Below, one piece after another: positions 28,213 through 36,939 of a stretch of 64,000 nucleotides of DNA. This stretch comes from Actinobacteria bacterium IMCC19121. GTDB taxonomy: Bacteria > Actinomycetota > Actinomycetes > Nanopelagicales > Nanopelagicaceae. The number at the start of each line of letters is the position of its first letter. Within the stretch, counting starts at the first letter, position 1. Both the position numbers and the translations under genes were made by a program. The notes beneath the pieces are model-generated. The model was not told the origin of the DNA. It worked only from the letters and a program-made list of their open reading frames with translations, and did no database searches. The stretch is taken from assembly GCA_002284895.1 (NCBI GenBank), contig CP015605.1:620001-684000 (forward strand), written 5' to 3'.

Positions 28213-29523
28213 TTAATCGGTACGTCCTAAAGCATGGAACTTCCAACCTGCTTTGCGCCATAAATCTCGGTTGAGCATATTGCGGCCATCAATAATGATT
28301 TTTCTCTTAACGAGAGAAGAAAGAGTTGATGGGTCGATTGCTCGATACTCTTTCCATTCAGTTAAGTGCAAGATTAAATCAGCGTCTTTAACTGCATCTG
28401 TGACTACTTCAGCGTATTCAAGCTTTGGAAAGCGCTTGCGTGCCGGTTCAATTCCCTTGGGATCATGAACTACGACGGCTGCACCCGCTGCTTGTAACTG
28501 CACAGCGATGTCTAGTGCTGGGGAGTCACGCACATCATCACTGTCTGGCTTAAAAGTAGCTCCAAGCACGGCGATCTTGTATTGCGTTAAGTCCTCTGAA
28601 AGTTCGGTTCGTACAACATCGATTACACGTTGGCGCGCGCGCAGGTTAATGGCATCGATTTCACGCAAGAATTCAAGGGCTTGTTTAGCGCCCAACTCTT
28701 CTGCGCGTGCCATGAATGCTCGAATGTCTTTTGGAAGACAACCCCCACCAAAACCAATACCAGCTTGCAAGAACTTATTTCCAATACGTGGGTCATAGCC
28801 AATAGCTTGAGCTAGAACTGTCACATCACCACCAGCGGCTTCACATACCTCAGCCATAGCGTTGATGAAAGAAATCTTTGTTGCAAGGAATGAGTTAGCA
28901 GCAACTTTTACTAGTTCTGCAGTTGGAAGATCTGCTCGAATCCAAGGCGTGCCTAAATCAATAACCGGTTTGTATACTTCTTTGAGAATCTGCTCTGCAC
29001 GATCATTTGCAACTCCGACAACTAAACGATTAGGGGTTAGAGTGTCTTCGACAGCAAAACCTTCACGCAAAAACTCTGGATTCCAAGCTAGATCTGCGTG
29101 TGGTGCTGTTTTTGCGAGCTCATCACGCAGTGATTGCGCAGTTCCTACTGGCACAGTTGATTTTCCAACAACTAATGAACCATTCTTTAAATATGGTGCA
29201 ATTTCAGCAACGGCAGATCGCACGTATGTCAGGTCAGCAGCAAGTCCGTCTTTGCTTTGCGGAGTACCAACGCAAACAAAGTGAACATCTGCATCTTTAA
29301 CTGCAGAGAAGTCGGTAGTAAATGAAAGTCGGCCTGTCTTCATTTCTTGTGCAAGTAAGGTATCTAGACCTGGCTCATAAAATGGCAGCTCACCATTTTG
29401 CAGCATTGCCACTTTATTAGGATCGGTATCAACGCCAATTACGGTAAAGCCAAGAGAGGACATGCATGCGGCATGCGTTGCGCCTAGGTAGCCGCATCCA
29501 ACTACTGAAAGAGTCAATGTCAT
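28213..29523 (-). CDS. ugd: UDP-glucose/GDP-mannose 6-dehydrogenase family protein
   Basis: Twice oxidises the C6 alcohol of a nucleotide sugar, most likely UDP-glucose to UDP-glucuronate, for envelope polysaccharides. The 436-aa protein has N-terminal GCGYLGATHAACM (NAD), the central helix KVAANSFLATKISFINAMAE, catalytic Cys in GFGGGCLPKD, and the C-terminal ATFKPDSDDVRDSPAL. Its -10 box TAAACT overlaps the stop codon of the LCP gene, and its ATG is 7 nt downstream without a ribosome binding site. Confidence 0.93.
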   Translation of the reverse strand: MTLTLSVVGCGYLGATHAACMSSLGFTVIGVDTDPNKVAMLQNGELPFYEPGLDTLLAQEMKTGRLSFTTDFSAVKDADVHFVCVGTPQSKDGLAADLTYVRSAVAEIAPYLKNGSLVVGKSTVPVGTAQSLRDELAKTAPHADLAWNPEFLREGFAVEDTLTPNRLVVGVANDRAEQILKEVYKPVIDLGTPWIRADLPTAELVKVAANSFLATKISFINAMAEVCEAAGGDVTVLAQAIGYDPRIGNKFLQAGIGFGGGCLPKDIRAFMARAEELGAKQALEFLREIDAINLRARQRVIDVVRTELSEDLTQYKIAVLGATFKPDSDDVRDSPALDIAVQLQAAGAAVVVHDPKGIEPARKRFPKLEYAEVVTDAVKDADLILHLTEWKEYRAIDPSTLSSLVKRKIIIDGRNMLNRDLWRKAGWKFHALGRTD

Positions 29524-29530
29524 GGGCGCG

Positions 29531-29536
29531 AGTTTA
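29531..29536 (-). promoter_or_regulatory. -10 box of ugd, overlapping the LCP stop codon
   Basis: TAAACT on the minus strand begins with the TAA stop codon of the LCP gene (29534-29536) and ends 7 nt before the ugd ATG. Confidence 0.55.
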
Positions 29537-30649
29537 CTTCAGTGCTCCGCAAGGATTTTCATCAGCGGTACGAGTCTTGAATTTATCAATCACGGTTGGC
29601 GAAGCTGATGCGCTTGATGATGCTGAAGGTGAAGGGGTTACCTCGTCAACTAGCGGTAAATCTTCACGTAAACGGTTAAACAAATCAGGCGCCAGTACAG
29701 AATCCCAGGTAACGACCGATCCAAGTCCCGGCACGCGAGCATTTGCATTGCCTAAAGGAATTGTGAGCGTGCGCACTTTACTCGGGGAGAGATTCTTGAG
29801 TTGCTTTGCCAAAACAATTAAGTCATTTCGATTGAGCTCTGAATCTGTTCGAACAGTTGCAATAGTGGCGTTAAAGAAATTTACAAGTTTGATGGGATTA
29901 AGTAGAACTCCAGAACTTGTCACTTTTCTGAGTACTGCGCTCATAAATTGCTGTTGACGTTGCATTCTTCCAAGGTCGCCCATGCCGTCAAAGTCGCGCG
30001 TGCGAACATACTTGAGTGCTTCGATGCCATCAAGAGTGTGTGCACCAGCTTTTAATACAAGGTGACTATTTGGATCATCAATGTCACGCTTTGTACAAAC
30101 ATCAATTCCACCTAAAGCATCAACCATTCCCGCAAAACCAGCGAATCCAATTTCAACATAGTGATCAATTTTAACGTTGGTTTCTTGCTCAATAGTTTGA
30201 ATCAATAGTGGAGCACCACCCCATGCAAAAGCTGCATTAATTTTTCCTTTTGCTGCAGGAACAATCTTTTCTTTATTTAGGGAGGAAGGATGTTCTGGGA
30301 TAGTCACGAGTGAATCTCGGGGAATAGAAATGATTGTTGCTTTGTCACGAGATTTACTGATGTGAACCAACAGCATTGTGTCTGATCGTGCACCTGCTGC
30401 TGCCTTTGTTGTACCCACTCGTAACAACTTTGATTGTTCTTTCGTTAATCCTTCACGCGTATCTGATCCCACTAACAAATAATTCAGGGCCGAGCTGGGC
30501 TTATCTGGGCGTTTTTCTAATGAGCCAAATACATCAATACGGTTAATTGCACCGCTGACTTGACCTAAACCCAACCAAGAAAATGCGGAGATGGCGACAA
30601 CGGCTAGGGACAGGGAAGTAATAATGCGTATTGGTCGCGTCGCTTTCAC
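29534..30649 (-). CDS. LytR-CpsA-Psr (LCP) family envelope polymer ligase
   Basis: Extracytoplasmic phosphotransferase that joins lipid-linked polysaccharides to peptidoglycan. The 371-aa protein has an N-terminal membrane anchor (about residues 10-30, IITSLSLAVVAISAFSWLGL) and LCP motifs NYLLVGSDTREG, ARSDTMLLVHI and SIPRDSLVTIP, then YVRTRDFDGMGDLGRMQRQQQF. A Ser/Pro-rich tail follows (SPSASSSASAS). It starts at GTG 30649, 6 nt after TACTCT. Divergent from the glycosyltransferase/exporter genes. Confidence 0.92.
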   Translation of the reverse strand: MKATRPIRIITSLSLAVVAISAFSWLGLGQVSGAINRIDVFGSLEKRPDKPSSALNYLLVGSDTREGLTKEQSKLLRVGTTKAAAGARSDTMLLVHISKSRDKATIISIPRDSLVTIPEHPSSLNKEKIVPAAKGKINAAFAWGGAPLLIQTIEQETNVKIDHYVEIGFAGFAGMVDALGGIDVCTKRDIDDPNSHLVLKAGAHTLDGIEALKYVRTRDFDGMGDLGRMQRQQQFMSAVLRKVTSSGVLLNPIKLVNFFNATIATVRTDSELNRNDLIVLAKQLKNLSPSKVRTLTIPLGNANARVPGLGSVVTWDSVLAPDLFNRLREDLPLVDEVTPSPSASSSASASPTVIDKFKTRTADENPCGALK

Positions 30650-30655
30650 CGTGTA

Positions 30656-30661
30656 AGAGTA
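30656..30661 (-). promoter_or_regulatory. -10 box (TACTCT) of the LCP gene
   Basis: TACTCT on the minus strand ends 6 nt before the GTG start at 30649, with no Shine-Dalgarno. Predicted leaderless. Confidence 0.5.
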
Positions 30662-30685
30662 CTTGGACGATACGGTGTAGGGGTT

Positions 30686-31696
30686 ATGACGACATCAGCA
30701 AATGAGTTATATGGCTCACCGGAGCCCAAAATCTCAGTCATCCTGCCGGTTCTCAATGAATCAAAATATTTAGAAGAGGCTGTGAAGGCCATTCTTGATC
30801 AAGATTTTGCTGGCGATATTGAAATTATTTTGGCAGTTGGACCCTCTCAAGACGGAACAGAAGATATTGCGAGTTCTTTAGCTAAGCAGGATTCTCGCGT
30901 GGTTGTGGTTGCAAATCCCACAGGACGCACAGCCGCAGGACTCAACCTTGCAGTGGCTGCAACGAAATATTCAATTATCGTGAGAGTAGATGGTCACTCA
31001 AAGATTCCAAACAACTATTTATCCCTTGCCTATGAAATCTTGAAAGAAACAGGCGCCGTAAATGTTGGTGGCATTATGGCCGCAGAAGGTCACACACTCT
31101 TTGAGAGAAGTGTGGCGCGAGCTATGCGAAGCCCTTTAGGTGTTGGTGCATCTCGTTTTCATACAGGTGGTGGCGCTGCATCGGTAGATACGGTTTACCT
31201 AGGTGCATTTAGAAAACAAGCATTAGTTGCAGTGGGTGGATTTGATGAGAGATTCACACGTGCACAAGATTGGGAGCTAAATTATCGATTACGCACTGCT
31301 GGCGGAACAATCTTTTTTGATCCTCGATTAGTTGTGACATATCGTCCACGTTCAACAGTCAAAGCTCTTGCTAAACAGTATTTTGAATATGGACGTTGGA
31401 GGCGAGTTGTTTCTCGCAGGCATGAAGGAACGATTAACTACAGATATCTTGCTCCGCCATTTACAGTGATCGGCGTAGTTTCTTCATTGATTTTTGGCGC
31501 AGTTCTTTCACCCATACTTTTCTTACCAGCGTTGATTTATGCGTTCTTTATTCTCAGTGCATCGGCAAGAATCGGGAAATCTCTTGGTGAGTTTGTCTCA
31601 CTGCCACTTATTTTGCTGACAATGCATATGACATGGGGTATTGGGTTTCTAACTTCGCCAAAGTCGTTAGCGCCTGCGGTAACCTTACGACCGTGA
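30686..31696 (+). CDS. Family 2 glycosyltransferase (ExoA-like), membrane-associated
   Basis: Inverting GT-A glycosyltransferase with KISVILPVLNESKYLEEAVKAIL at the start, a VRVDGHSKIP metal/donor region, FDERFTRAQDWELNYRLR acceptor region and C-terminal hydrophobic segments (about residues 260-315). The order resembles ExoA-type succinoglycan transferases. TACGGT lies 9 nt before the ATG. It is coupled by a 4-nt GTGA overlap to the exporter permease, so it probably makes or modifies the exported polymer. Donor and acceptor are unknown. Confidence 0.9.
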   Translation: MTTSANELYGSPEPKISVILPVLNESKYLEEAVKAILDQDFAGDIEIILAVGPSQDGTEDIASSLAKQDSRVVVVANPTGRTAAGLNLAVAATKYSIIVRVDGHSKIPNNYLSLAYEILKETGAVNVGGIMAAEGHTLFERSVARAMRSPLGVGASRFHTGGGAASVDTVYLGAFRKQALVAVGGFDERFTRAQDWELNYRLRTAGGTIFFDPRLVVTYRPRSTVKALAKQYFEYGRWRRVVSRRHEGTINYRYLAPPFTVIGVVSSLIFGAVLSPILFLPALIYAFFILSASARIGKSLGEFVSLPLILLTMHMTWGIGFLTSPKSLAPAVTLRP

Positions 31697-32520
31697 GCAC
31701 TCCAACGCAGGTCTATGAGCCTTTTCGCGCTGGCCTGCCACCCCTAAGAAAATATTGGAAATCTCTTTGGTCACGCCGCACATTCATCTCTGAATACTCG
31801 CGTTCAGAGCTCCGTGAGCAGCACTTTGATTCAGCATTTGGTCAACTATGGCTAGTTCTTAATCCTCTGTTGCTTTCTGCTGTGTATTTCTTATTGATTG
31901 TCATTATTAGCGGATCATCTGACAGCACTCGATATGCGCATCTAACTGCAACGCTTTTTCTCTTCTATTTAGTTGCTAATTCACTCACTGGTGGCGTGAA
32001 GTCAATTACTGCGGGTCAGCGCTTAATTTTAAACACAGCCTTTCCTCGAATTATGTTGCCAGTCTCGGCAGTTGTAATTGCAATCTTTAAATTTCTGCCA
32101 ACTCTTGCGGTCTTTCTGGCAATCAGAACCGCACTAGGCCTTCCATTTTCATGGCAAATGTTTTGGGCCATTCCAGTACTACTTATAACAATGTTGTTAG
32201 CGCTGGGTCTTGCTGTGACAATTTCTTGCATCAATGTGTATTTCCGTGACATCGCAAGTTTCTTGCCATATATGACACGCACGCTTTTGTACTTGTCACC
32301 AATCTTGTATGAAGCATCTGACTTGAAACCGCAGCTTAGAACTCTTGAACTCTTTAATCCGTTGTTTCCAATCTTAGATAGTTGGTCACGTGCACTGGTG
32401 CATGGGCAGGCTCCGCTTACCTCTCACATGTTGATTGGACTTGGCTGGGCAGTTGGGATTTTCTTAATTGGCACATACTTCTTCTTATCAAGGGAGCGTG
32501 AATTTGCCGTCCGTCTCTAA
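31693..32520 (+). CDS. Polysaccharide ABC-2 exporter permease (Wzm/RfbD-like)
   Basis: Membrane subunit (275 aa) of an O-antigen, teichoic acid or galactan-type polymer exporter. Typical features are the amphipathic N-terminus ELREQHFDSAFGQLWLVLNPLL, six hydrophobic segments and INVYFRDIASFLPYMTRTLLYLSPI. GTG 31693 overlaps the glycosyltransferase stop in GTGA; a longer in-frame start would lie inside the previous gene. It overlaps the ATPase gene downstream. Confidence 0.9.
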   Translation: MSTPTQVYEPFRAGLPPLRKYWKSLWSRRTFISEYSRSELREQHFDSAFGQLWLVLNPLLLSAVYFLLIVIISGSSDSTRYAHLTATLFLFYLVANSLTGGVKSITAGQRLILNTAFPRIMLPVSAVVIAIFKFLPTLAVFLAIRTALGLPFSWQMFWAIPVLLITMLLALGLAVTISCINVYFRDIASFLPYMTRTLLYLSPILYEASDLKPQLRTLELFNPLFPILDSWSRALVHGQAPLTSHMLIGLGWAVGIFLIGTYFFLSREREFAVRL

Positions 32521-33301
32521 CTCTCATAAGACCAACGAAGTCGCGGTGTCAGTTCGCGGACTTGGCCTTACATACACAACTGCAATTGATCGCAGACCAA
32601 CTCTAAAAGCACGTGTTAAGTCACTCGGTCGTGGCGGAAAACAAACTCGTGTAATCCGAGCTTTGGATGAAGTGAATCTCGATGTCGAATATGGCCAAGT
32701 ATTAGGAATCATTGGAACAAATGGCGCAGGAAAATCTTCTTTGATGCGCGTTATTGCAGGAATTTTGCCTCCCACTCAAGGCCGAGTAGAGGTCTATGGA
32801 AGCGTCAGCACTTTATTGGCACTGGGTGTTGGGTTCAACCCATCCATGTCAGGTCGTGACAATGTCTATTTAGGTGGATTAGCCGCGGGAATGTCTCGTG
32901 ATGAAATTGATAGCCACTTTGAAGAAATAGCTGAGTTCTCTGAATTAGGAGAAGCAATCGATGCACCAATGCGCACGTATTCATCAGGTATGTATGCCCG
33001 TTTGGCATTCTCGGTTGCAGCAACTGTTCGCCCAGATATTTTGATTGTTGATGAGGCGTTGAGCACCGGTGATGCAAAGTTTAAGGAAAAATCTCTCAAT
33101 CGCATCAAAGAACTTCGAAGTGATGATCGTGCATTAATTCTAGTAAGCCATGCAATGGCTACTTTGGAAGATGTCTGTAATGACGTTGCGTGGCTTCATA
33201 AAGGAAAGCTAGTTCAGCGCGGGGATCCAAAAACTGTTATTACTGCATATCGCGAGTTTTTGCAGGTAGGAAAGAGCGCAGCCATCGATGAGGATGTCTA
33301 A
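32504..33301 (+). CDS. Polysaccharide ABC exporter ATP-binding protein (Wzt/RfbE/TagH-like)
   Basis: ATPase partner of the permease, about 265 aa. It has Walker A GTNGAGKSSL, the exporter-specific LALGVGFNPSMSGRDNVYLGG, signature TYSSGMYARLAFSVA and Walker B ILIVDEALSTGD. No C-terminal carbohydrate-binding extension is present, so chain-length control would reside elsewhere. TTG 32504 is placed 7 nt after AGGGAG; GTG 32498 is an alternative. The end overlaps the SpoIID-like gene by 14 nt. Confidence 0.9.
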   Translation: MPSVSNSHKTNEVAVSVRGLGLTYTTAIDRRPTLKARVKSLGRGGKQTRVIRALDEVNLDVEYGQVLGIIGTNGAGKSSLMRVIAGILPPTQGRVEVYGSVSTLLALGVGFNPSMSGRDNVYLGGLAAGMSRDEIDSHFEEIAEFSELGEAIDAPMRTYSSGMYARLAFSVAATVRPDILIVDEALSTGDAKFKEKSLNRIKELRSDDRALILVSHAMATLEDVCNDVAWLHKGKLVQRGDPKTVITAYREFLQVGKSAAIDEDV

Positions 33302-34523
33302 AGCTTTTCTAGCTCTACTGCTCAGTCTTTCAACAGTGACTCCCACTGCGCATGCAATTGATGTACCTGCATCCTTTTCATTCCAAGGTTCAGGATATGG
33401 ACATGGAGTTGGATTAAGTCAGATGGGTGCGCGCTCCATGGCCCTAGCAGGACAAAATGCTGAGCAGATCATCAAGTATTTCTATAAAGATGTTGAGATA
33501 GAACCAAAAGATGATTCGAAAATCCTGCGAGTAAATATTGGGCATCTAATTTCTAGTGCGAAGATTTCTAGCACACTAAAGGGCTCACAACTTCAAATTA
33601 TTCAAGGAGATGCGGGTAGTGAAAGCGTTATCCCCGTGTCTGCATTGGCAGATTCAATTAGCTTCTCAATTATTGGTTCTACGGTTAGTCCACGAATAAC
33701 TATTGGGAAAACATCTCAGGTGCTTCCTCGAAGTAAAGTTTTCACAGTTCGTTGGTCCGGCACTCGTTATTTAGAAGGTCCAGAGACTGTTATTTCGCTA
33801 GATCACTCAGGTGTGTCTCAGAGATTTCGCTATGGACAGATCCAAGTAAAGGCGGTTAAAAGCCCTTCTGGCTATCGAATTGAAATGACAAACTCAGTTC
33901 GACTAGCCGATGAATATCTATGGGGAGTGAGTGAGATGCCATCTTTTTGGCCGATTGCAGCCCTTGAAGCACAAGCAATTGCTTCTCGTACATATGCTCT
34001 AAGTAAGGCAGGCGTGTATAGAAGCGCTTGCGATTGTGACTTATATGGATCGGTTTCTGATCAAACTTTCCTGGGTTATGCCAAGGAAATTGAAAAGAAA
34101 TTCGGTGTAGTTTGGAAAGATGTTGTTACACGTACTACTGGCTTAACTATTACCCAATCTGGACTACCAATTACTGCCTATTTCTTTTCTTCATCAGGGG
34201 GTAAGACAGAGCTAGCTATAAATGCCTGGGGTAGTGGTCGCACTTACACGCAAATAGTTGATGACCCTGGATCATTAGATCTCACTCTTAATCCACGATT
34301 TGTTTCGTGGAGCCGTGAGGTACCGCAGAGCGTTATTGCAGCAGCCTTTATTCTTCCTGATGTAGTTAGTTTAGAAATCTTGGGAACTAATGAAAGTGGC
34401 ACAGTCGCCCAGATTCAGGCAACGTCTAGTAGTGGTGTACAAGTAGTTTTACGTGGAGAAACTTTTAGAAGTAGAACTAAAATACCTTCAGCTTGGTTTT
34501 CTTTAGTTAGCGTGCAAAATTGA
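33288..34523 (+). CDS. SpoIID/LytB domain secreted protein
   Basis: Secreted wall-associated protein of 411 aa. Residues 1 to about 23 form a signal peptide ([19 protein letters not shown]). The [17 protein letters not shown] motif near the mature N-terminus and the SpoIID core ([27 protein letters not shown], then [11 protein letters not shown]) are characteristic of peptidoglycan glycan-strand processing proteins. ATG 33294 is an alternative start. It ends the exporter operon and its 3' end overlaps dapD by 21 nt. Lytic activity is not proven by sequence. Confidence 0.88.
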   Translation: MRMSKAFLALLLSLSTVTPTAHAIDVPASFSFQGSGYGHGVGLSQMGARSMALAGQNAEQIIKYFYKDVEIEPKDDSKILRVNIGHLISSAKISSTLKGSQLQIIQGDAGSESVIPVSALADSISFSIIGSTVSPRITIGKTSQVLPRSKVFTVRWSGTRYLEGPETVISLDHSGVSQRFRYGQIQVKAVKSPSGYRIEMTNSVRLADEYLWGVSEMPSFWPIAALEAQAIASRTYALSKAGVYRSACDCDLYGSVSDQTFLGYAKEIEKKFGVVWKDVVTRTTGLTITQSGLPITAYFFSSSGGKTELAINAWGSGRTYTQIVDDPGSLDLTLNPRFVSWSREVPQSVIAAAFILPDVVSLEILGTNESGTVAQIQATSSSGVQVVLRGETFRSRTKIPSAWFSLVSVQN

Positions 34524-35420
34524 ATTAAGTCCGCCCCAAGTACCGGTGCGGTTAATTGCTTCTAGTGCACCATCGAGTGAGTTACGGCGAAAGAGTAAGT
34601 TATTTCCACCAGATAATGCTGCAGCCTTAACAATTTCACCATCAGGCAAACGGACCTTTGATGCAGCTGTTACATAAGTTCCAGCTTCAATTACGCAGTT
34701 ATCACCGAGCGAAATTCCACATCCAGAGTTTGCGCCTAGAAGTGATTTCTCTCCAATTGAGATAACTTCTTTTCCTCCACCACTGAGAGTTCCCATAATG
34801 GATGCACCGCCACCAACATCAGAACCATCGCCAACAACGACACCTGCTGAGATTCGACCTTCAACCATTGAAGTTCCAAGTGTGCCAGCATTGAAATTAA
34901 CAAAACCTTCATGCATCACTGTTGTGCCTGAAGCTAAATGTGCTCCAAGCCTTACGCGATCTGCATCAGCAATTCGCACTCCACTCGGGATTACGTAATC
35001 AACCATGCGTGGGAATTTATCGACAGAAAGAACAGTTACGTTCCCATATGCAGCTCTTAGGCGAGCACGAGTTAATTCAAAACCTTCTACTGCGCAAGGT
35101 CCAAAGTTCGTCCAGACAACATTATTGAGTAAGCCAAATATGCCATCGAGTAAGACTCCATGAGGCTTAACTAAGCGATGTGATAACAAATGTAAACGCA
35201 AATATGCATCTTTTGCATCAGCAGGTGCTGCGGTGATATCAATTTCAACTGCAACTAGTTCTCGAGTCACACCGCGAGCATCATCTTTGCCGACTAACGC
35301 GCTTAGTTCATTAGGAACAGATGCTGGCAAGGAAGCAAGTTGTGGCGTCGGAAACCAAACATCAAGAGTTTTTCCGGCAGCCATCGTTGCAATGCCGTGG
35401 CCAGATGCAATGGTGGTCAT
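34503..35420 (-). CDS. dapD: Tetrahydrodipicolinate N-succinyltransferase
   Basis: Succinylates tetrahydrodipicolinate in lysine and meso-DAP synthesis. The 305-aa protein is the actinobacterial type: a unique N-terminal domain followed by left-handed beta-helix hexapeptides ([43 protein letters not shown]). The ATG lies 6 nt after TAGGCT with no ribosome binding site. dapC, which acts next but one in the pathway, is at 50.4 kb. Confidence 0.93.
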   Translation of the reverse strand: MTTIASGHGIATMAAGKTLDVWFPTPQLASLPASVPNELSALVGKDDARGVTRELVAVEIDITAAPADAKDAYLRLHLLSHRLVKPHGVLLDGIFGLLNNVVWTNFGPCAVEGFELTRARLRAAYGNVTVLSVDKFPRMVDYVIPSGVRIADADRVRLGAHLASGTTVMHEGFVNFNAGTLGTSMVEGRISAGVVVGDGSDVGGGASIMGTLSGGGKEVISIGEKSLLGANSGCGISLGDNCVIEAGTYVTAASKVRLPDGEIVKAAALSGGNNLLFRRNSLDGALEAINRTGTWGGLNSILHAN

Positions 35421-35426
35421 GTCCTA

Positions 35427-35432
35427 AGCCTA
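35427..35432 (-). promoter_or_regulatory. -10 box (TAGGCT) of dapD
   Basis: TAGGCT on the minus strand ends 6 nt before the dapD ATG. The LOG-gene -10 box (35438-35443) faces the other way five bases away. Confidence 0.55.
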
Positions 35433-35437
35433 ACCCC

Positions 35438-35443
35438 TATCCT
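35438..35443 (+). promoter_or_regulatory. -10 box (TATCCT) of the LOG-family gene
   Basis: TATCCT ends 7 nt before the ATG at 35451, with no Shine-Dalgarno. Predicted leaderless. Confidence 0.55.
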
Positions 35444-35450
35444 TACCCGC

Positions 35451-35981
35451 ATGCGCATTGCAGTCTTTTGTTCATCATCGCCAACGATTGACCCTAAGTA
35501 TGTAGACCTTGCCTTTGAACTCGGTGGGGCTATTGCAGCTAACTCATGGGATTTAGTCACTGGGGGCGGTCATATTTCAATGATGGGCGCAGTTTCTAGG
35601 GGAGCTCGTCAGGGCGGCGGACGAACTATCGGAGTTATCCCACAAGCCCTTGTTGATATTGAATTCGCTGATCACGATAACGATGAACTACATGTCGTTG
35701 AGACGATGGGTGAGCGCAAGGCGATGATTACCGATATTGCAGATGCGTTTATTACATTGCCTGGCGGTGCAGGAACTCTTGAAGAGTTCTTTGAGATTTG
35801 GGTGGGACGCTATTTAAAGTTTCATAATAAGCCAGTTGTAATTCTTGATCCATTTGGAATCTATAACCCATTGCATGAACTAGTAGAGCATTTAGAAGTT
35901 GAGAATTTCATCAAACCAGGAATGCGTGATTTAATTTCTTGGACAACAGATGTAACACAAGCCCTAAAGGCCTGTTCTTAA
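35451..35981 (+). CDS. LOG family protein (nucleoside monophosphate phosphoribohydrolase-like)
   Basis: Rossmann-fold LOG (TIGR00730) protein of 176 aa, a family that hydrolyses nucleoside 5'-monophosphates or cytokinin nucleotides to base and ribose-5-phosphate. The diagnostic motif PGGAGTLEEFFE is intact, along with GGGHISMMGAVSRGA and GERKAMI. ATG 35451 begins MRIAVFCSSS, the usual family start, and sits 7 nt after TATCCT. It overlaps the SRPBCC gene by 1 nt. Confidence 0.9.
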   Translation: MRIAVFCSSSPTIDPKYVDLAFELGGAIAANSWDLVTGGGHISMMGAVSRGARQGGGRTIGVIPQALVDIEFADHDNDELHVVETMGERKAMITDIADAFITLPGGAGTLEEFFEIWVGRYLKFHNKPVVILDPFGIYNPLHELVEHLEVENFIKPGMRDLISWTTDVTQALKACS

Positions 35982-36406
35982 TGTCAAGTAATCACATTGC
36001 AATTTCTTTAAAAATTAATGCACCCATACAAAAAGTTTGGGACTCGCTGGCGCAATGGGAAAAACAAGGTGAGTGGATGCTTCAGACAAAAGTCTGGGTG
36101 ACATCAGAGATTTCAGAAGGTGTTGGAACATCTATTAACGCATTCACCGGCGTTGGCCCATTAGGAGTTTTGGATTCAATGACTGTTACTTCATGGCAGC
36201 CTCCACACACATGCGATGTGCTCCATACAGGCAAGATAATCAAAGGAACAGGCAGATTTCATTTACGAGAAATCACATCAGATACAACAATCTTTGACTG
36301 GTCTGAAGATGTAATCGCTCCGCGCGCACTCTTCTTGGTGATGCTTCCTGCGCTCTATATTGGTGTGCGAATCTCTTTATCCCGCTTTGCACGAACATTC
36401 CGCTGA
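35981..36406 (+). CDS. SRPBCC-superfamily (polyketide cyclase/START-like) protein
   Basis: A 141-aa helix-grip ligand-binding domain: IAISLKINAPIQKVWDSLAQWEKQGEWM is the usual N-terminal pattern, and TIFDWSEDVIAPRALF the C-terminal strand-helix region. The ATG shares its A with the TAA of the LOG gene, so the two are translationally coupled. Ligand and role are unknown. Confidence 0.8.
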   Translation: MSSNHIAISLKINAPIQKVWDSLAQWEKQGEWMLQTKVWVTSEISEGVGTSINAFTGVGPLGVLDSMTVTSWQPPHTCDVLHTGKIIKGTGRFHLREITSDTTIFDWSEDVIAPRALFLVMLPALYIGVRISLSRFARTFR

Positions 36407-36440
36407 GAGCATCCTCAACGGCATAGGCGATAAGAGCCAG

Positions 36441-36446
36441 TAGCCT
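36441..36446 (+). promoter_or_regulatory. -10 box (TAGCCT) of the sigma region 4-like gene
   Basis: TAGCCT ends 7 nt before the ATG at 36454. The nearby TATAAC looks better as a -10 word but ends 1 nt from the ATG, too close for a start that includes it. Confidence 0.5.
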
Positions 36447-36453
36447 TATAACC

Positions 36454-36645
36454 ATGAGCGAGTCCCCAACATTGGCCCAGGTTCTGGCCTCGCTGCCTGA
36501 AGAAGAGCGGATCATCTTGACCTTGCACTACATGCGCCAGATGTCACCGAGTGAGATTGCCCTAATGCTTAAGGTCCCAGAGCGCGCAGTTGATGCCGTT
36601 ATTTCGGCAGGAAAAGCGAGATTGAGCGCAGTTCTCGGCTTCTAA
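36454..36645 (+). CDS. Small stand-alone sigma-70 region 4-like HTH protein
   Basis: A 63-aa protein matching only region 4 of sigma-70/ECF factors: LPEEERIILTLHYMRQMSPSEIALMLKVPERAVDAVISAGKARL, the helix-turn-helix that contacts -35 DNA. No region 2 is encoded nearby, so it cannot open promoters alone; it could be a transcriptional adaptor or a decoy. Predicted leaderless (TAGCCT, 7 nt). Codon use and protein pattern look genuine. Confidence 0.75.
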   Translation: MSESPTLAQVLASLPEEERIILTLHYMRQMSPSEIALMLKVPERAVDAVISAGKARLSAVLGF

Positions 36646-36731
36646 TACCTTCTCGATTTCGCGCTTGTGCTCTAAATACGAGATACTTCTCCTCTTGAAC
36701 TTTCCTCGTCCATCTTTAAAGGAGTCCCCAT

Positions 36732-36911
36732 ATGGCAGCCATGAAACCTCGTACCGGTGATGGTCCAATGGAGGTCACTAAGGAAGCTCGCTCACTAGTG
36801 ATGCGAATTCCACTCGAGGGTGGCGGACGCCTAGTCGTTGAACTCAACTCTGAAGAAGCTAATAATCTCAGCGCCGCACTTCATGCCGCGGTTGCATTAG
36901 TTAAGAAGTAA
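36732..36911 (+). CDS. DUF3117 domain-containing small protein
   Basis: A 59-aa protein, MAAMKPRTGDGPMEVTKEAR onward, with RIPLEGGGRLVVELN. It matches the highly conserved actinobacterial DUF3117 family of unknown function. AAAGGAG lies 7 nt before the ATG, so this gene has a normal ribosome binding site, unlike its neighbours on both sides. It ends 28 bp before pepA. Confidence 0.9.
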   Translation: MAAMKPRTGDGPMEVTKEARSLVMRIPLEGGGRLVVELNSEEANNLSAALHAAVALVKK

Positions 36912-36926
36912 ACCACTAACAGGCGA

Positions 36927-36932
36927 TAGCCT
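36927..36932 (+). promoter_or_regulatory. -10 box (TAGCCT) of pepA
   Basis: TAGCCT ends 7 nt before the pepA ATG at 36940, with no Shine-Dalgarno. It suggests that pepA and the long gene run after it have their own leaderless promoter. Confidence 0.6.
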
Positions 36933-36939
36933 TCAACGC

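Noticed and set aside
36447..36452. TATAAC as the -10 box of the sigma region 4-like gene
   Set aside because: It ends 1 nt before the ATG, so transcription would begin downstream of the start codon; TAGCCT at 7 nt fits better.
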